NCBI RefSeq assembly: GCF_016863315.1
Contig: NZ_BOOQ01000028.1
Span: 1 to 64,000, forward strand
Length of the DNA: 64,000 nt
Source: Planotetraspora silvatica
GTDB lineage: Bacteria > Actinomycetota > Actinomycetes > Streptosporangiales > Streptosporangiaceae
Reading direction: 5' to 3'
The position numbers and the translations under genes are program-made. The notes below the pieces were generated by a model that made no database searches, had not been told where the DNA came from, and was given only the letters and a program-made list of their open reading frames with translations. How positions within the stretch are numbered: the stretch's first letter is position 1; every line of letters starts with the position of its first letter. This document shows positions 35,890-45,735 of this stretch, one piece after another.

Positions 35890-38426
35890 TCACCCGGCTG
35901 ACCCTGAAGAACCTCGCCGCGCACAAGCTGCGCCTCGGCCTCACGGCACTCGCCGTGGTGCTCGGCACGGCGTTCGTCGCCGGAACGCTGATCTTCTCCG
36001 GCACGACCGACAAGGCCTTCGACGAACTCTTCTCCGAGGGCACGCACACGGTGGACGTCACGGTGCAGGGCCGGCAGGCGTTCGCGGGGAGCGCCGACGG
36101 CGTCTCCGTGAAGCCGGTCCCCGCGTCCGTCCTCGACGAGGTCCGCGGTGTGGACGGCGTGGCCGAGGCCCGGGGCGAGATCACGGGCTTCGCGGCGATC
36201 GTCGGCAGGGACGGGAAGATCGTCGGCGGGAACGGGCCGCCGCAGCTCGGGATCGGCTGGCCGTCGTCCCTGTCGGATTACGGCCTCGTCACCGGCCGAG
36301 GTCCCGCGGGCCCCCACGAGATCGCCATCGACTCGGTGACCGCGGAGAAGACCGGATACACGACAGGCGACCAGGTGAAGGTCGTGGCGAGGGGGCCGGC
36401 CGAGCCGTACGAGGTGGTCGGGGTCTTCAAGGTCGGCGCGAGCGGGACGACGGGCGGTGTCACCTACGCCGCGTTCGAACCGGCGACCGCGCAGCGGCTG
36501 CTGGTCGAACCGGGCGCCTTCTCCGGGATCGTGGCCAAGGCCGCGGACGGGGTCTCCCCCGCCGAGCTGGCCGCGCGGGTGGGCGCGGTCGTGCCCTCGC
36601 AGTTCGAGGCCATCACGGCCCAGCAGGCCGCGGACGACGCCGCCGGCGACGTCCGGGAGCTCCTCGGCTTCCTCAGCACGTTCCTGCTGACCTTCGGCGT
36701 CATCTCGATCTTCGTGGGCTCGTTCATCATCTTCAACACGTTCTCGATGCTGGTCGCGCAGCGGACCAGGGATCTGGCGCTGCTGCGCGCCGTCGGGGCG
36801 TCCCGCCGCCAGGTGACCCTCTCGGTCATGGGCGAGGCGCTCGGGGTGGGACTGCTCGGCTCGATCGCCGGCCTGCTCGCGGGGGCCGGGCTGGCGGTCG
36901 GGCTGCGCGGGCTCTTCTCCGCGTTCGGAGCCGACCTGCCGACGACCGGCCTCGTCATCGCGCCGTCGACGGTCGTGTGGACCCTCGCGGTCGGCGTGAC
37001 CGTCACCCTGGTCGCGGCCTACTTCCCGGCCCGCCGCGCGGCGAAGACGCCTCCGGTGGCGGCGCTGCGGGATGACGTCGCCACGCCGGCCCGGTCACTG
37101 CGCGCCCGGGCCGTGGCCGGCGGCCTGTTCGCCGTCGTCGGAGGTGTTCTGCTCGCGACCGGCCTCGCGGGCGACGGCGGCAACCCGCTCGCGCTCGTGG
37201 GAGGCGGCGCCCTGCTGGTCTTCCTCTCCGTCGCCATGCTGAGCCCCCTGTTCGCGCGCCCGGTCACCCGGGTGCTGGGTGCGCCCCTCGTCCGGCTGTT
37301 CGGCACGACGGCCAGGCTCGGCAGCGGGAACGCGCAGCGCAACCCCCGGCGGACCTCCGCCACAGCCGCCGCCCTCATGATCGGCATGGCGCTGATCGCC
37401 ACGGTGTCGGTGCTGGCGGCTTCGATGACGGCCTCCATCGACAAGGCGCTCGACGGCTCGCTGGGCGCCGACTTCCAGGTGTCGTCGGGCGGCGGCTTCG
37501 GGCCGTCCGGCTCGTTCGACCCGTCGGTGGCGGCCGCCCTCACCGCGGTGCCAGGTGTGCGGAGCGCGACCCCGATGACGTACGCCCAGGTCAAGCTGGA
37601 CAACGAGCCGGTCTTCGCCACGGTCGGCGATCCGGCCGCGCTGGCCGGGCCGTTCGGGCTGGAGATGGAGTCAGGCGGACTCGCCGCCGGCGCCGACGAG
37701 ATCCTGGTCGACGCCAGGACGGCGAAGGCCGGCGGCTGGACGGCGGGGTCGACCGTGCGGGGCCAGTACGCGGACGGCGCATTCGCGACGATCAGGATCG
37801 CGGGCGTCTTCGCGGACAATCCGATGGCGGGGTCCTACCTCCTGGGAGAGGCCACCCACGCGGCCCACTACCCGGGCTCCCGGGTCTCCACCGTCCTCGT
37901 CGTCAAGGAGCCGGGCGCCGACGCGGCGACCGTGCGCAAGGCCCTGGACGCCTCCCTCGCGGCCTATCCCAACCTGACGCTGCAGGATCAGTCCGACATC
38001 AAGGAGCAGGCCCGTGCGAGCGTCGGCCAGCTCCTCACGATGATCACCGCGCTGCTGGTGCTCTCGATCGTGATCGCGATCCTCGGCATCATCAACACCC
38101 TCGCGCTGTCGGTGATCGAGCGGACGCGCGAGATCGGGCTGCTGCGGGCCGTCGGGATGGGCAGACGCCAGTTGCGCCGGATGATCCGCTATGAGTCGGT
38201 GCTCATCTCGGTCTTCGGCGCGCTGCTCGGAATCGCCGTCGGGATCGGCTTCGGCTGGGCGGTCCAGCGTGCGCTCGCGAGCCAGGGCATCGACGTCCTG
38301 TCAGTACCCGCCGCACAACTCGGCGCGTATCTGGCGGCCGCGGCGCTGGTCGGCGTCCTCGCGGCGGTCTGGCCGGCACGCCGGGCGGCCAGGATGGACG
38401 TGCTGCGGGCGATCGCCACGCAGTGA
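35886..38426 (+). CDS. FtsX/MacB-like ABC permease, two FtsX domains
   Basis: This is an 846-residue permease typical of actinobacterial antimicrobial-peptide-type exporters. Membrane segment 1 is at ~18-38, followed by a large extracellular domain. The first FtsX domain (~255-385) ends YFPARRAAKTPPVAALRDD. A second half has segments at ~405-460, an extracellular domain, and a final FtsX domain (~715-840) with ERTREIGLLRAVGMGRRQ and WPARRAARMDVLRAI. Duplicated FtsX domains in one chain let it work without a second permease. It overlaps the ATPase gene by 4 bp. Confidence 0.94.
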   Translation: MITRLTLKNLAAHKLRLGLTALAVVLGTAFVAGTLIFSGTTDKAFDELFSEGTHTVDVTVQGRQAFAGSADGVSVKPVPASVLDEVRGVDGVAEARGEITGFAAIVGRDGKIVGGNGPPQLGIGWPSSLSDYGLVTGRGPAGPHEIAIDSVTAEKTGYTTGDQVKVVARGPAEPYEVVGVFKVGASGTTGGVTYAAFEPATAQRLLVEPGAFSGIVAKAADGVSPAELAARVGAVVPSQFEAITAQQAADDAAGDVRELLGFLSTFLLTFGVISIFVGSFIIFNTFSMLVAQRTRDLALLRAVGASRRQVTLSVMGEALGVGLLGSIAGLLAGAGLAVGLRGLFSAFGADLPTTGLVIAPSTVVWTLAVGVTVTLVAAYFPARRAAKTPPVAALRDDVATPARSLRARAVAGGLFAVVGGVLLATGLAGDGGNPLALVGGGALLVFLSVAMLSPLFARPVTRVLGAPLVRLFGTTARLGSGNAQRNPRRTSATAAALMIGMALIATVSVLAASMTASIDKALDGSLGADFQVSSGGGFGPSGSFDPSVAAALTAVPGVRSATPMTYAQVKLDNEPVFATVGDPAALAGPFGLEMESGGLAAGADEILVDARTAKAGGWTAGSTVRGQYADGAFATIRIAGVFADNPMAGSYLLGEATHAAHYPGSRVSTVLVVKEPGADAATVRKALDASLAAYPNLTLQDQSDIKEQARASVGQLLTMITALLVLSIVIAILGIINTLALSVIERTREIGLLRAVGMGRRQLRRMIRYESVLISVFGALLGIAVGIGFGWAVQRALASQGIDVLSVPAAQLGAYLAAAALVGVLAAVWPARRAARMDVLRAIATQ

Positions 38427-38447
38427 CACTTCCGCGGCGCTGCGCCG

Positions 38448-38491
38448 CCGGTACGGCTCCCGCCATCGGGGGGAAGCGGGAGCCGTACCGG
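38448..38491. terminator. Bidirectional terminator, 16-bp stem
   Basis: A perfect 16-bp inverted repeat (38448-38463 with 38476-38491) with a 12-base loop lies between the convergent FtsX and oppF-like stops. Confidence 0.8.
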
Positions 38492-38518
38492 GGTGAGGCC
38501 GTCGGGCGACTCGTTCCG

Positions 38519-39532
38519 TCAGGCGGTCGTGGCCGCGGGCTCCGGAGTCGCGGGGGCGTTCTCGGGGAAGTGGCAGGCGACCTGGTGGCCGGTGGCGAGC
38601 GTCTCCAGCGGAGGCTCGATCGTCTTGCAGATCTCCTGCGCCTTCCAGCAGCGGGTGTGGAACCGGCAGGCGGGCGGCGGGTTGAGCGGGGAGGGCACGT
38701 CGCCCTGGAGCCTGATGCGCTCCCGCTGGGCCCGCCCCTTGGGGTCGGGGATCGGCACGGCGGACAGCAGCGCGTTCGTGTACGGGTGCATGGGCGACTC
38801 GTACAGGCTCTTGCGGTCGGCCAGTTCGACGATCTTGCCGAGGTACATCACGGCGACCCGGTCGCTGATGTGCCGGACCACCGACAGGTCGTGCGCGATC
38901 ACCAGGTAGGTGAGGTCGAGCTCGCTCTGCAGGTCCTCCAGCAGGTTGACCACCTGGGCCTGGATCGACACGTCGAGCGCGGAGACCGGCTCGTCCGCGA
39001 TGATCAGCTTCGGCTTGAGCGCCAGCGTCCTCGCGATGCCGATGCGCTGCCGCTGGCCGCCGGAGAACTCGTGCGGATAGCGGTTGTAGTGCTCCGGGTT
39101 GAGGCCCACCAGCTCCAGGATGTCCTGGACCGCCTTCTTGGTGCCGTGCTCCGTCTTGATCCCCTGGATCCGGAACGGGGCGCCGACGATGGCGCCGACC
39201 GTGTGCCGGGGGTTGAGCGAGCTGTAGGGGTCCTGGAAGATCATCTGCACGTCCCGGCGGAGCGGGCGCATCCGGCCCTGGGACATGTGCGTGATGTCGT
39301 TGCCCTCGAAGCGGATCTTCCCACCGGTCGGCTCGATGAGCCGGGTGATCAGGCGCCCGGTCGTCGTCTTGCCGCAACCGGACTCGCCCACCAGGCCGAG
39401 CGTCTCGCCCTTGACGACGTCGAAGCTGATGCCGTCGACGGCCTTGACCGCCGCCACCTGGCGCTGGAGCAGCCCCTTGGTCACGGGGAAATGCTTCTCC
39501 AGCCCCTCGACGGACAGCAGGGGCTCACTCAT
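38519..39532 (-). CDS. Peptide ABC transporter ATPase (DppF/OppF type)
   Basis: This is a 337-residue ATPase of a di/oligopeptide importer. Walker [11 protein letters not shown]-loop [13 protein letters not shown], signature [15 protein letters not shown] and Walker [14 protein letters not shown] are present. The C-terminal oligopeptide domain has a Cys-rich end ([14 protein letters not shown]) that in relatives binds an Fe-S cluster. It is the last gene of the five-gene importer operon. Confidence 0.95.
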   Translation of the reverse strand: MSEPLLSVEGLEKHFPVTKGLLQRQVAAVKAVDGISFDVVKGETLGLVGESGCGKTTTGRLITRLIEPTGGKIRFEGNDITHMSQGRMRPLRRDVQMIFQDPYSSLNPRHTVGAIVGAPFRIQGIKTEHGTKKAVQDILELVGLNPEHYNRYPHEFSGGQRQRIGIARTLALKPKLIIADEPVSALDVSIQAQVVNLLEDLQSELDLTYLVIAHDLSVVRHISDRVAVMYLGKIVELADRKSLYESPMHPYTNALLSAVPIPDPKGRAQRERIRLQGDVPSPLNPPPACRFHTRCWKAQEICKTIEPPLETLATGHQVACHFPENAPATPEPAATTA

Positions 39533-39610
39533 GGGTCTCTCCTCGCGTGACGATGCGCGGTCCGCTCGCGCGGGACGCCGCGTTCGTCGTGGTTCGCTCG
39601 CCGCGCCGCC

Positions 39611-40636
39611 TCACGACGCCTCCAGGCTCGGCTTGATCTCGGTCTCCCAGATGGAGCGGCGCGTGTCACGCGGCAGGTGACACCGCACCAGGTGACCACC
39701 CTCGGTTTCCACGAGCTGCGGGACCTCGGTCGAGGCCTTGCCGCCGGTGCGGTCCTCGAACGTGCAGCGCGGATGGAAGGCGCACCCGGCCGGCACGTTG
39801 ATCAGCGAGGGCGGCGAGCCCTTGATCGGCAGGAGACGCTCGGTCCGGTCGCGGTCGAGCCGCGGCATGGATCCCAGCAGGCCCCAGGTGTAGGGGTGCT
39901 CCGGCCGTTCGAAGATGTCCTCGGCCGTGCCGTACTCGATGCACTTGCCGCCGTACATGACCAGGATGTCGTCGGCGAGCTCGGCGACCACGCCCAGGTC
40001 GTGCGTGATGATGATCAGGGCGGCGTTGAAGTCACGCTGAAGGTCGCGCATCAGATCGAGGATCTGCGCCTGGACGGTCACGTCGAGAGCCGTGGTGGGC
40101 TCGTCGGCGATGAGCAACTCGGGGTCGCAGCTCAGCGCCATCGCGATCATCGCACGCTGCCGCATGCCGCCGGAGAACTCGTGGGGGTAGCTGTCCACCC
40201 GCCGGTCCGGCTGCGGGATGCCCACCCGGCCCAGCATGTCGATCGCGTGCTTGCGCGCGACCTTCTTGCTGACGTCGTTGTGGATCCGGTACGCCTCGAT
40301 GATCTGGGAGCCCACCGTGTAGAACGGGTGCATCGCGGACAGCGGATCCTGGAAGATCATCGCCATCTTCTTGCCGCGGAGCGTGCGCACGTGCTCGGCG
40401 CTGGCGCCGACCAGTTCCTCGCCGTCCAGCCAGATCTCGCCGCCGAGCTTCGCCCGTCCGCCCTTGTGCAGGCCGAGGATGCCCAGCGACGTGACGCTCT
40501 TGCCGGAGCCGGACTCGCCCACGATGCCGAGGGTCTTGCCCCGCTCCAGCGCGAACGACAGCCCGTCGACGGACTTGACGAGGCCGTCGTCGGTCGGGAA
40601 GTGGACCTGCAGGTCCTTCAGCTCAAGAAAGCTCAC
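39611..40636 (-). CDS. Peptide ABC transporter ATPase (DppD/OppD type)
   Basis: This is a 341-residue partner ATPase of the importer. Walker [28 protein letters not shown], signature [15 protein letters not shown], Walker [14 protein letters not shown] and the C-terminal Cys motif (CAFHPRCTF) are present. It starts 55 bp after the OppB stop and ends 78 bp before the OppF start. The gaps on both sides contain GC-rich sequences with TTCGCTCGC. Confidence 0.95.
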   Translation of the reverse strand: MSFLELKDLQVHFPTDDGLVKSVDGLSFALERGKTLGIVGESGSGKSVTSLGILGLHKGGRAKLGGEIWLDGEELVGASAEHVRTLRGKKMAMIFQDPLSAMHPFYTVGSQIIEAYRIHNDVSKKVARKHAIDMLGRVGIPQPDRRVDSYPHEFSGGMRQRAMIAMALSCDPELLIADEPTTALDVTVQAQILDLMRDLQRDFNAALIIITHDLGVVAELADDILVMYGGKCIEYGTAEDIFERPEHPYTWGLLGSMPRLDRDRTERLLPIKGSPPSLINVPAGCAFHPRCTFEDRTGGKASTEVPQLVETEGGHLVRCHLPRDTRRSIWETEIKPSLEAS

Positions 40637-40691
40637 GAGCCCTCCTTCGTCCGCCTCATTCGCGGGCTCCCGTGCTTGTTCGTTCGCTCGC

Positions 40692-41705
40692 TCACACGAG
40701 CCTCACCCTCGGGTCGACCACGGCGTAGAGAAGGTCGACGACCAGGTTCGCGACGACCACGAAGAACGCGGCGACGAGCGTCACGCCCATGACCTGGGGA
40801 AGGTCCTGGCGGCCGATCGCGTCGATGGCGTACTTGCCGATGCCGGGCAGAGAGTAGGTGCTCTCGGTCAGCACCGCGCCGCCGAGCAGCAGGCCGAGGT
40901 CGAGACCGAAGATCGTCAGGATGGGGGTGAGCGCGCCGCGCAGGCCGTGCTTGACGACCACGGTCCGCTCCCGCAGGCCCTTGGCCCTGGCGGTGCGGAT
41001 GTAGTCCTCGTTCATCGTCTCCAGCATGCCAGCACGGGTGAGCCGCGCGTATCCGGCGGCGTACAGGAAGGCGAGCGTGATCCAGGGCAGCAACAGGTCA
41101 TACGCCCAGGTGGCCGGATTGGTGAGGAAGGGCGTGTACGTGCCGCCGGCCACGGTGATCTTCAGGCCGTAGCTGAACAACACCAGCGACACCATTCCGG
41201 TGAAGAAGATGGGCATCGACACCCCGGCGAGGGCGATGCTCATCGCGGCCCGGTCGAAGAAGCTGCCGCGTTTCAGCGCGGACAGCACGCCGGTGGCGAC
41301 TCCGGCGATGACCCAGATCACCGCGGCCCCGAGGGCCAGGGAGATCGTGACGGGAAGCCGGTCGAGCAGATCAGGCCAGACCGGCAGCCGGGTGAGGAAG
41401 GAGTAACCGAAGCAGGGCGCCGGGCAGCGCTCGACGCCGGGGCCGTAGTCGTAGTCGGCGCCGGCCACGATGCCCTTCGCGAAGCGCCCGTACTGCACGA
41501 TCAGCGGATCGTTGAAGCCCAGCTTCTCGGCCGCGACCTTGACCTGCTCCGCCGAGGCGGTACGCCCGACGTAGCGAGCGGCCATATCCTCCGATGTCGC
41601 GCCGGCCAGGCGCGGCACGAGGAAGAAGATGGCGAACGTGATGATGCTCACGATGGAGAGCATCACGACCGACCAGATCAGCCGCCGGATGATGTATGTG
41701 ACCAC
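40692..41705 (-). CDS. Peptide ABC transporter permease (OppB/DppB type)
   Basis: This is an inner-membrane permease of 337 residues with six predicted segments. The N-terminus (MVTYIIRRLIWSVVMLSIVS) and the EAA-type loop (NEDYIRTARAKGLRERTVVV) are typical of OppB. A periplasmic-side insert with two Cys (RCPAPCFGYSFL, ~residues 93-104) may form a disulfide. Confidence 0.95.
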   Translation of the reverse strand: MVTYIIRRLIWSVVMLSIVSIITFAIFFLVPRLAGATSEDMAARYVGRTASAEQVKVAAEKLGFNDPLIVQYGRFAKGIVAGADYDYGPGVERCPAPCFGYSFLTRLPVWPDLLDRLPVTISLALGAAVIWVIAGVATGVLSALKRGSFFDRAAMSIALAGVSMPIFFTGMVSLVLFSYGLKITVAGGTYTPFLTNPATWAYDLLLPWITLAFLYAAGYARLTRAGMLETMNEDYIRTARAKGLRERTVVVKHGLRGALTPILTIFGLDLGLLLGGAVLTESTYSLPGIGKYAIDAIGRQDLPQVMGVTLVAAFFVVVANLVVDLLYAVVDPRVRLV

Positions 41706-41794
41706 AGTCCCCCCGGCTCCGGGGGCCGGCTCTCACGAGCCGGCCCCCTTGCCGCGTTCACGCGTAGCGCGGATCTATCGGATGTGCCGAGGTA

Positions 41795-43567
41795 CTACTT
41801 GACGCCCATGCCGAGGTAGTCGTACATGCCGTACGCGTCGTTGACGAACACGTTCGTCGCGTTCTTGCTGCGCACCAGCAGAGCCTTCGCCCAGACGTTC
41901 GGCAGGATGTAGGCGTCATCCATGACCTTCTTGTCGATCTGGGTCCAGATGCCGTTACGCGAGTTGGGGTCGGTCTGCTCCATCGCCTGGTCGATCAGCT
42001 TGTCGACCTCGGGGTCGCGGACGCTGACGTTCGAGGAGCCGCCGGTCTCGCGGATGACGCGGCTGTCGACGATCTGCTGGAGGAAGCCGAAACCGTCGGG
42101 CCAGTCGGACTGCCAGCCGTTCATGGCCAGGCCGAGCTTGTTGTCCTTCGCGTAACCGGGCTTGCCCGCGTACAGGGCGAAGTAGTCGGTCTGCGGGAAG
42201 GGCTTAAGCGTCAGCTTGATGCCCACGCGGCCCAGCGACTGCTGGAGAGCCTCGGCGGCCGCCTTCTCCTTGGGACGCTCGGCCCGGTAGGAGATGTTGG
42301 TCTCGAAGCCGTTCGGCTGGCCACAGGCGGTGAGGGCCTCCTTGGCCTTGGTCACGTCGCCCTTGTTGTCGGCGCCGGGGACCCAGGTGTTGAAGTCCTC
42401 GTGACCGGGGATCGACGGCGGCAGCAGGCTCGTGGCGATCTGACCACCCGCGAACTCGCCGCCCCACGCGGTCTGCAGGGCCGTCTTGTCGGCCGCGTAC
42501 TCGACGGCCTTGCGGCACTCGAGGTTGTCCAGCGGCGGAACGTTGCCGTTGATCGAGGTGTACCAGAGGCGGGTGCCCGTGGGGTTGTCCGTGCCGGCCT
42601 TCACCGCCGGGTCGGGCAGGATGCGGCCCAGGGCGGCCGGCTGCACACCGGTGCCCGTCACGTCGACGTCGAGGTCACCGGCGAGGACCCGGTTGTCGAT
42701 GTCGTCGGCGTTGACGTTGGTCGCGACGTCGTAACCGTCGGGCAGCGCCTTGCGGTTCGGGTCGGTCGCCGGGTCCCACTGGTCGTTGCGGACGAGCGTG
42801 AAGCCCTTGCCGATCTCGTTCTTGTCGAACTTGTACGGCCCGGTGGCGATCACGTGCTCCTTGTACTTCGCGCCGGTGTCCTTGGCCTTGGGGACCGGGA
42901 TGGTGGCGGGGAGCTGGGCGAAGTAGTCGAAGTTGCTCAGCGGCTGCTTGAGGTGGAAGACGATCGTCTGGTCGTCCGGCGTCTCAATGGCGCTGTCGGT
43001 GTTGGCGTCAGGCGACTTGTAGGCGCCCTTGTAGTCCTTGGGCCAGTTCAGGAAGTCGTTGAAGTAGGTGTACCCGTCGGGGAACACCTCCTTGTCGAAC
43101 GAGCGCTCCACGCCGTACTTCACGTCCTTGGACGTGACGGGGGTGCCGTCCTCGAACTTGACGCCCGCCTTGAGCTTGTAGGTCCAGGTCTTGGCGTCGT
43201 CACTCGGCGTGCCCAGGCCCTCGGCCAGGTCGGGGGTGAGCTCGTTGCCCGTCTTGCCCGGCGCGGACTTGAACATCACCAGCGAGCGGCCGTAGAGCCG
43301 GATGAAGTTCCAGGAGTAGCCGTAATAGGTGTCGCCCGGGTCGAGGGAGTCCCAGTCGCCGGCGTTCGCGAGCTTGAGGATGCCCCCCTTCTTGTCCGAC
43401 GGGTTGACGACCGCGGTGAGGGCGCCGTTGAACTCGCCCGTCGCTCCGCCGGCCGCCGGCGCCCCGCTGGAGGTCGGGGTCGTGGTCGAACCGCCTCCAC
43501 AGGCGGCGAGCCCGAGAGCGAGGACCGCGCTCAGCGCGGCCGCGCCCAGTCTCGTTGTTTTCTGCAT
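41795..43567 (-). CDS. Peptide ABC transporter substrate-binding lipoprotein (family 5)
   Basis: This is a 590-residue family 5 solute-binding protein that captures peptides outside the cell. Its lipoprotein signal (LSAVLALGLAAC) anchors Cys23, followed by a Thr/Ser/Ala/Gly linker. KFEDGTPVTSKDVKYGVERS and ATGPYKFDKNEIGKGFTLVR are family motifs. It lies between oppC and oppB, with short gaps (54 and 89 bp), in one operon. Confidence 0.94.
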   Translation of the reverse strand: MQKTTRLGAAALSAVLALGLAACGGGSTTTPTSSGAPAAGGATGEFNGALTAVVNPSDKKGGILKLANAGDWDSLDPGDTYYGYSWNFIRLYGRSLVMFKSAPGKTGNELTPDLAEGLGTPSDDAKTWTYKLKAGVKFEDGTPVTSKDVKYGVERSFDKEVFPDGYTYFNDFLNWPKDYKGAYKSPDANTDSAIETPDDQTIVFHLKQPLSNFDYFAQLPATIPVPKAKDTGAKYKEHVIATGPYKFDKNEIGKGFTLVRNDQWDPATDPNRKALPDGYDVATNVNADDIDNRVLAGDLDVDVTGTGVQPAALGRILPDPAVKAGTDNPTGTRLWYTSINGNVPPLDNLECRKAVEYAADKTALQTAWGGEFAGGQIATSLLPPSIPGHEDFNTWVPGADNKGDVTKAKEALTACGQPNGFETNISYRAERPKEKAAAEALQQSLGRVGIKLTLKPFPQTDYFALYAGKPGYAKDNKLGLAMNGWQSDWPDGFGFLQQIVDSRVIRETGGSSNVSVRDPEVDKLIDQAMEQTDPNSRNGIWTQIDKKVMDDAYILPNVWAKALLVRSKNATNVFVNDAYGMYDYLGMGVK

Positions 43568-43621
43568 CTACGGATCCCTTGGTTGGTAGTGCCGGGGGGA
43601 ATTACGGGAATTCGAGAGATT

Positions 43622-44617
43622 TCATCGAGCCTTCGGATCGAGGGCATCCCTCAGGCCATCGCCGAACAGGTTGAACGCCAGGACGGTGATGAAGATCGCC
43701 ATGCCGGGGAAGAACAAGAAGTGCGGAACCGTGTAGAACCGGACCGCGTCCGCCAACATGCCGCCCCACGTGGGGGTGGGCGGCCGCACTCCGACGCCGA
43801 GGAACGACAGCGACGCCTCGAAGATCACGTTGGTCGGGATCAGCAGCGTCGCGTAGATCAGGATCGGCGCGATCAGGTTGGGCAGCATCTCGCGGAAGAT
43901 GATGTACGGCCCGCGCGCCCCGAGACTCCGCGCGGCGTCGACGAACTCCCGCTCGCGCAGCGACAACGTCTGACCACGGATGATGCGCCCGATGTACGGC
44001 CAGCTGAAGAAGCCGATGATGAAGATCAGGAGCGAGACGCGCAGGGTGTCGCCGGTCAGGCCGAAGGCCGAGTCGGGGACGACGCCCGCGAGGGCGATGG
44101 CGAAGACCAGGATGGGGAACGCCAGGAAGACGTCCATGGCCTTGCTGATGATCGAGTCGACGATGCCGCCGAAGTATCCCGCCGTGACGCCGAGCAGGGT
44201 GCCGATGACCACCGACAGCAACGTGGCGAGGAAGGCGATCAGCAGCGAGATGCGTGCCCCGTAGACGACGCGGCTGAAGATGTCCCGGCCGTTGACGGGC
44301 TCGACCCCGAAGAGGTGGTCGGCGCCGATGCCGGTGCCGCCCTTGGGCACCAGCGTGGTCGGGTCGATGAGGTCGGAGTTGAACTGGGTGGGGTCCTGGC
44401 CGAAGGCCCCGGCGATCAGTGGCGCGAATATCGCCACCAGGATCAGGAAGATCACGACCAGTCCGCCCGCGAGGGCCACCTTGTCGCGCTTGAGCCGCAT
44501 CCAGGCGATCTGACCGAGTGAACGGCCCTGGATGGCCTTGATGTCACCCTGCCCCGCGAGGACGGCTTCCGGCGTGGCCTCGAAATCGGATCCGGGCACG
44601 TCCAGCGGCGCGGTCAT
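43622..44617 (-). CDS. Peptide ABC transporter permease (OppC/DppC type)
   Basis: This is a 331-residue inner-membrane permease with a cytoplasmic N-terminus (~45 residues) and six predicted segments. The EAA loop is REFVDAARSLGARGPYIIFR. WGGMLADAVRF and the end NLFGDGLRDALDPKAR are typical of DppC. I chose ATG 44617 because AAGGAGG lies 4 bases upstream; an upstream ATG at 44632 lacks one. It is first in the operon, whereas binding protein or OppB usually comes first. Confidence 0.95.
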   Translation of the reverse strand: MTAPLDVPGSDFEATPEAVLAGQGDIKAIQGRSLGQIAWMRLKRDKVALAGGLVVIFLILVAIFAPLIAGAFGQDPTQFNSDLIDPTTLVPKGGTGIGADHLFGVEPVNGRDIFSRVVYGARISLLIAFLATLLSVVIGTLLGVTAGYFGGIVDSIISKAMDVFLAFPILVFAIALAGVVPDSAFGLTGDTLRVSLLIFIIGFFSWPYIGRIIRGQTLSLREREFVDAARSLGARGPYIIFREMLPNLIAPILIYATLLIPTNVIFEASLSFLGVGVRPPTPTWGGMLADAVRFYTVPHFLFFPGMAIFITVLAFNLFGDGLRDALDPKAR

Positions 44618-44933
44618 AGACCCTCCTTGCACGGTTCCATGACCAAGGTGCTGACTTCCTTAATGACCTTGCTACGCGCGGCCATGGGTGTCGGGACTCC
44701 CTGGATCGCAGACGACATTGTCCGTGAGGCCCGTTGTGTGGTGCCTCTGGAACGCACAATGTATGCGCTGAGCTGCAGTGACCAGGACCCTGAGGCCGCC
44801 CGTTGTTCAACTGTGATTCATGCGAAACTCATTCGTGTTGATCTTGAAAGGATTGTGGGGGTCTCGTTTCGGTTGTGTCGCAAATCCGTGACATAGAACC
44901 GAAGACTGATCCAGGTCCCGACATGTGAGATTT
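44618..44933. promoter_or_regulatory. Upstream region of the peptide importer operon
   Basis: This gap contains no gene. It is less GC-rich than its surroundings. Reading leftward I see TTGAAC (complement of 44813-44818) and a separate TACATT (complement of 44757-44762), but no well-spaced pair. A small imperfect palindrome (cgca...tgcg) surrounds TACATT. Confidence 0.35.
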
Positions 44934-45413
44934 TCAGCTGATCCCACGCCGCTTGAGGATGTCCTCGATGTCGGAGAAATCATCGGCGGGGGCGGGCTTG
45001 GCGGCCCGTTCGACGGGTCGCGGGTCGGCCGCCTTGCCCTGCTTCCGCGGCGTCTCCGCCTTCGCGGGCGCCTCCGGATCGGCGGGACCCGTCGCACGGG
45101 CGCGGGAAAGAGCCCGGCCACGCAGGCCGCCCGAGACGAAGAAGAGCAGAACCGACAGTCCGGTGACGACGACGCCCGACCAGACCATCGGCGAGAAGAC
45201 CAGGCCCGTGACGAAGCCGACGACGGCCGAGCCGATGTTCCACACCGTCCTGAGCGCCCCGGTCAGGTAGGCCGCCAGGGGAAGCAGCGACCAGGCGGTC
45301 GCCCGCAGGCCCGCCTGGAGCCCTCTGCGACGGAAGGCGAGGTAGCTGAGCGCGATCCCCACCGCGGTGAGCCCGGCACAGAGCGGCAACCAGGCGATCT
45401 GGTCGAAGGTCAT
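44934..45413 (-). CDS. Conserved actinobacterial membrane protein, unknown function
   Basis: The 159-residue product has four hydrophobic segments in residues ~5-95, then a charged, Ala/Pro/Lys-rich cytoplasmic tail ending DDFSDIEDILKRRGIS. The conserved acidic tail end may bind a partner. I do not recognise a characterised family. Its position near trmI, the RecB-like gene and metH recalls a membrane-protein gene at a similar place in M. tuberculosis (Rv2120c), from memory. Confidence 0.7.
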   Translation of the reverse strand: MTFDQIAWLPLCAGLTAVGIALSYLAFRRRGLQAGLRATAWSLLPLAAYLTGALRTVWNIGSAVVGFVTGLVFSPMVWSGVVVTGLSVLLFFVSGGLRGRALSRARATGPADPEAPAKAETPRKQGKAADPRPVERAAKPAPADDFSDIEDILKRRGIS

Positions 45414-45516
45414 GGCGATCCCCTAAGTCACGGCCCGGACATCCGGCACTCCTCCATCCTGGCACGCGACCCGCCCCTCCGCGTGGTGATGATCACGCAC
45501 ACCTTCACCCGTGGTG

Positions 45517-45690
45517 GTGATCATGCACACATTCGCGGAATCCCCACCCCACCCGCCCAACCCCCCCGCCGTGATCATGCACACATTCGGCGGCACGCCG
45601 CCTCACCAGCACGAACACCAGCCGTGATCATGCGCACTTTCGGCCGCACACCACTTCACCTGCACGAACACCGTTCGTGATCATGCATGG
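45517..45690 (+). repeat. Tandem ~53-bp repeats in a noncoding gap
   Basis: GTGATCATGCACACATTCG occurs at 45517-45535 and 45571-45589, a variant (GTGATCATGCGCACTTTCG) at 45624-45642, and a shortened one (GTGATCATGCATGG) at 45677-45690. Start-to-start spacing is 54, 53 and 53 bp, and units 3 and 4 are similar over their whole length (both with cacgaacacc). A further degenerate copy lies at 45485-45506. The block fills most of the 322-bp gap between the membrane-protein and HAD genes. Confidence 0.88.
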
Positions 45691-45735
45691 CTCAGGGCGC
45701 CACGCCACCTCAACCGGCGCGTACGGCTCCCGCGA

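Noticed and set aside
45485-45690. CRISPR array
   Set aside because: Repeats are degenerate, adjoining units are alike over their full length, there are too few copies, and no cas genes are near.
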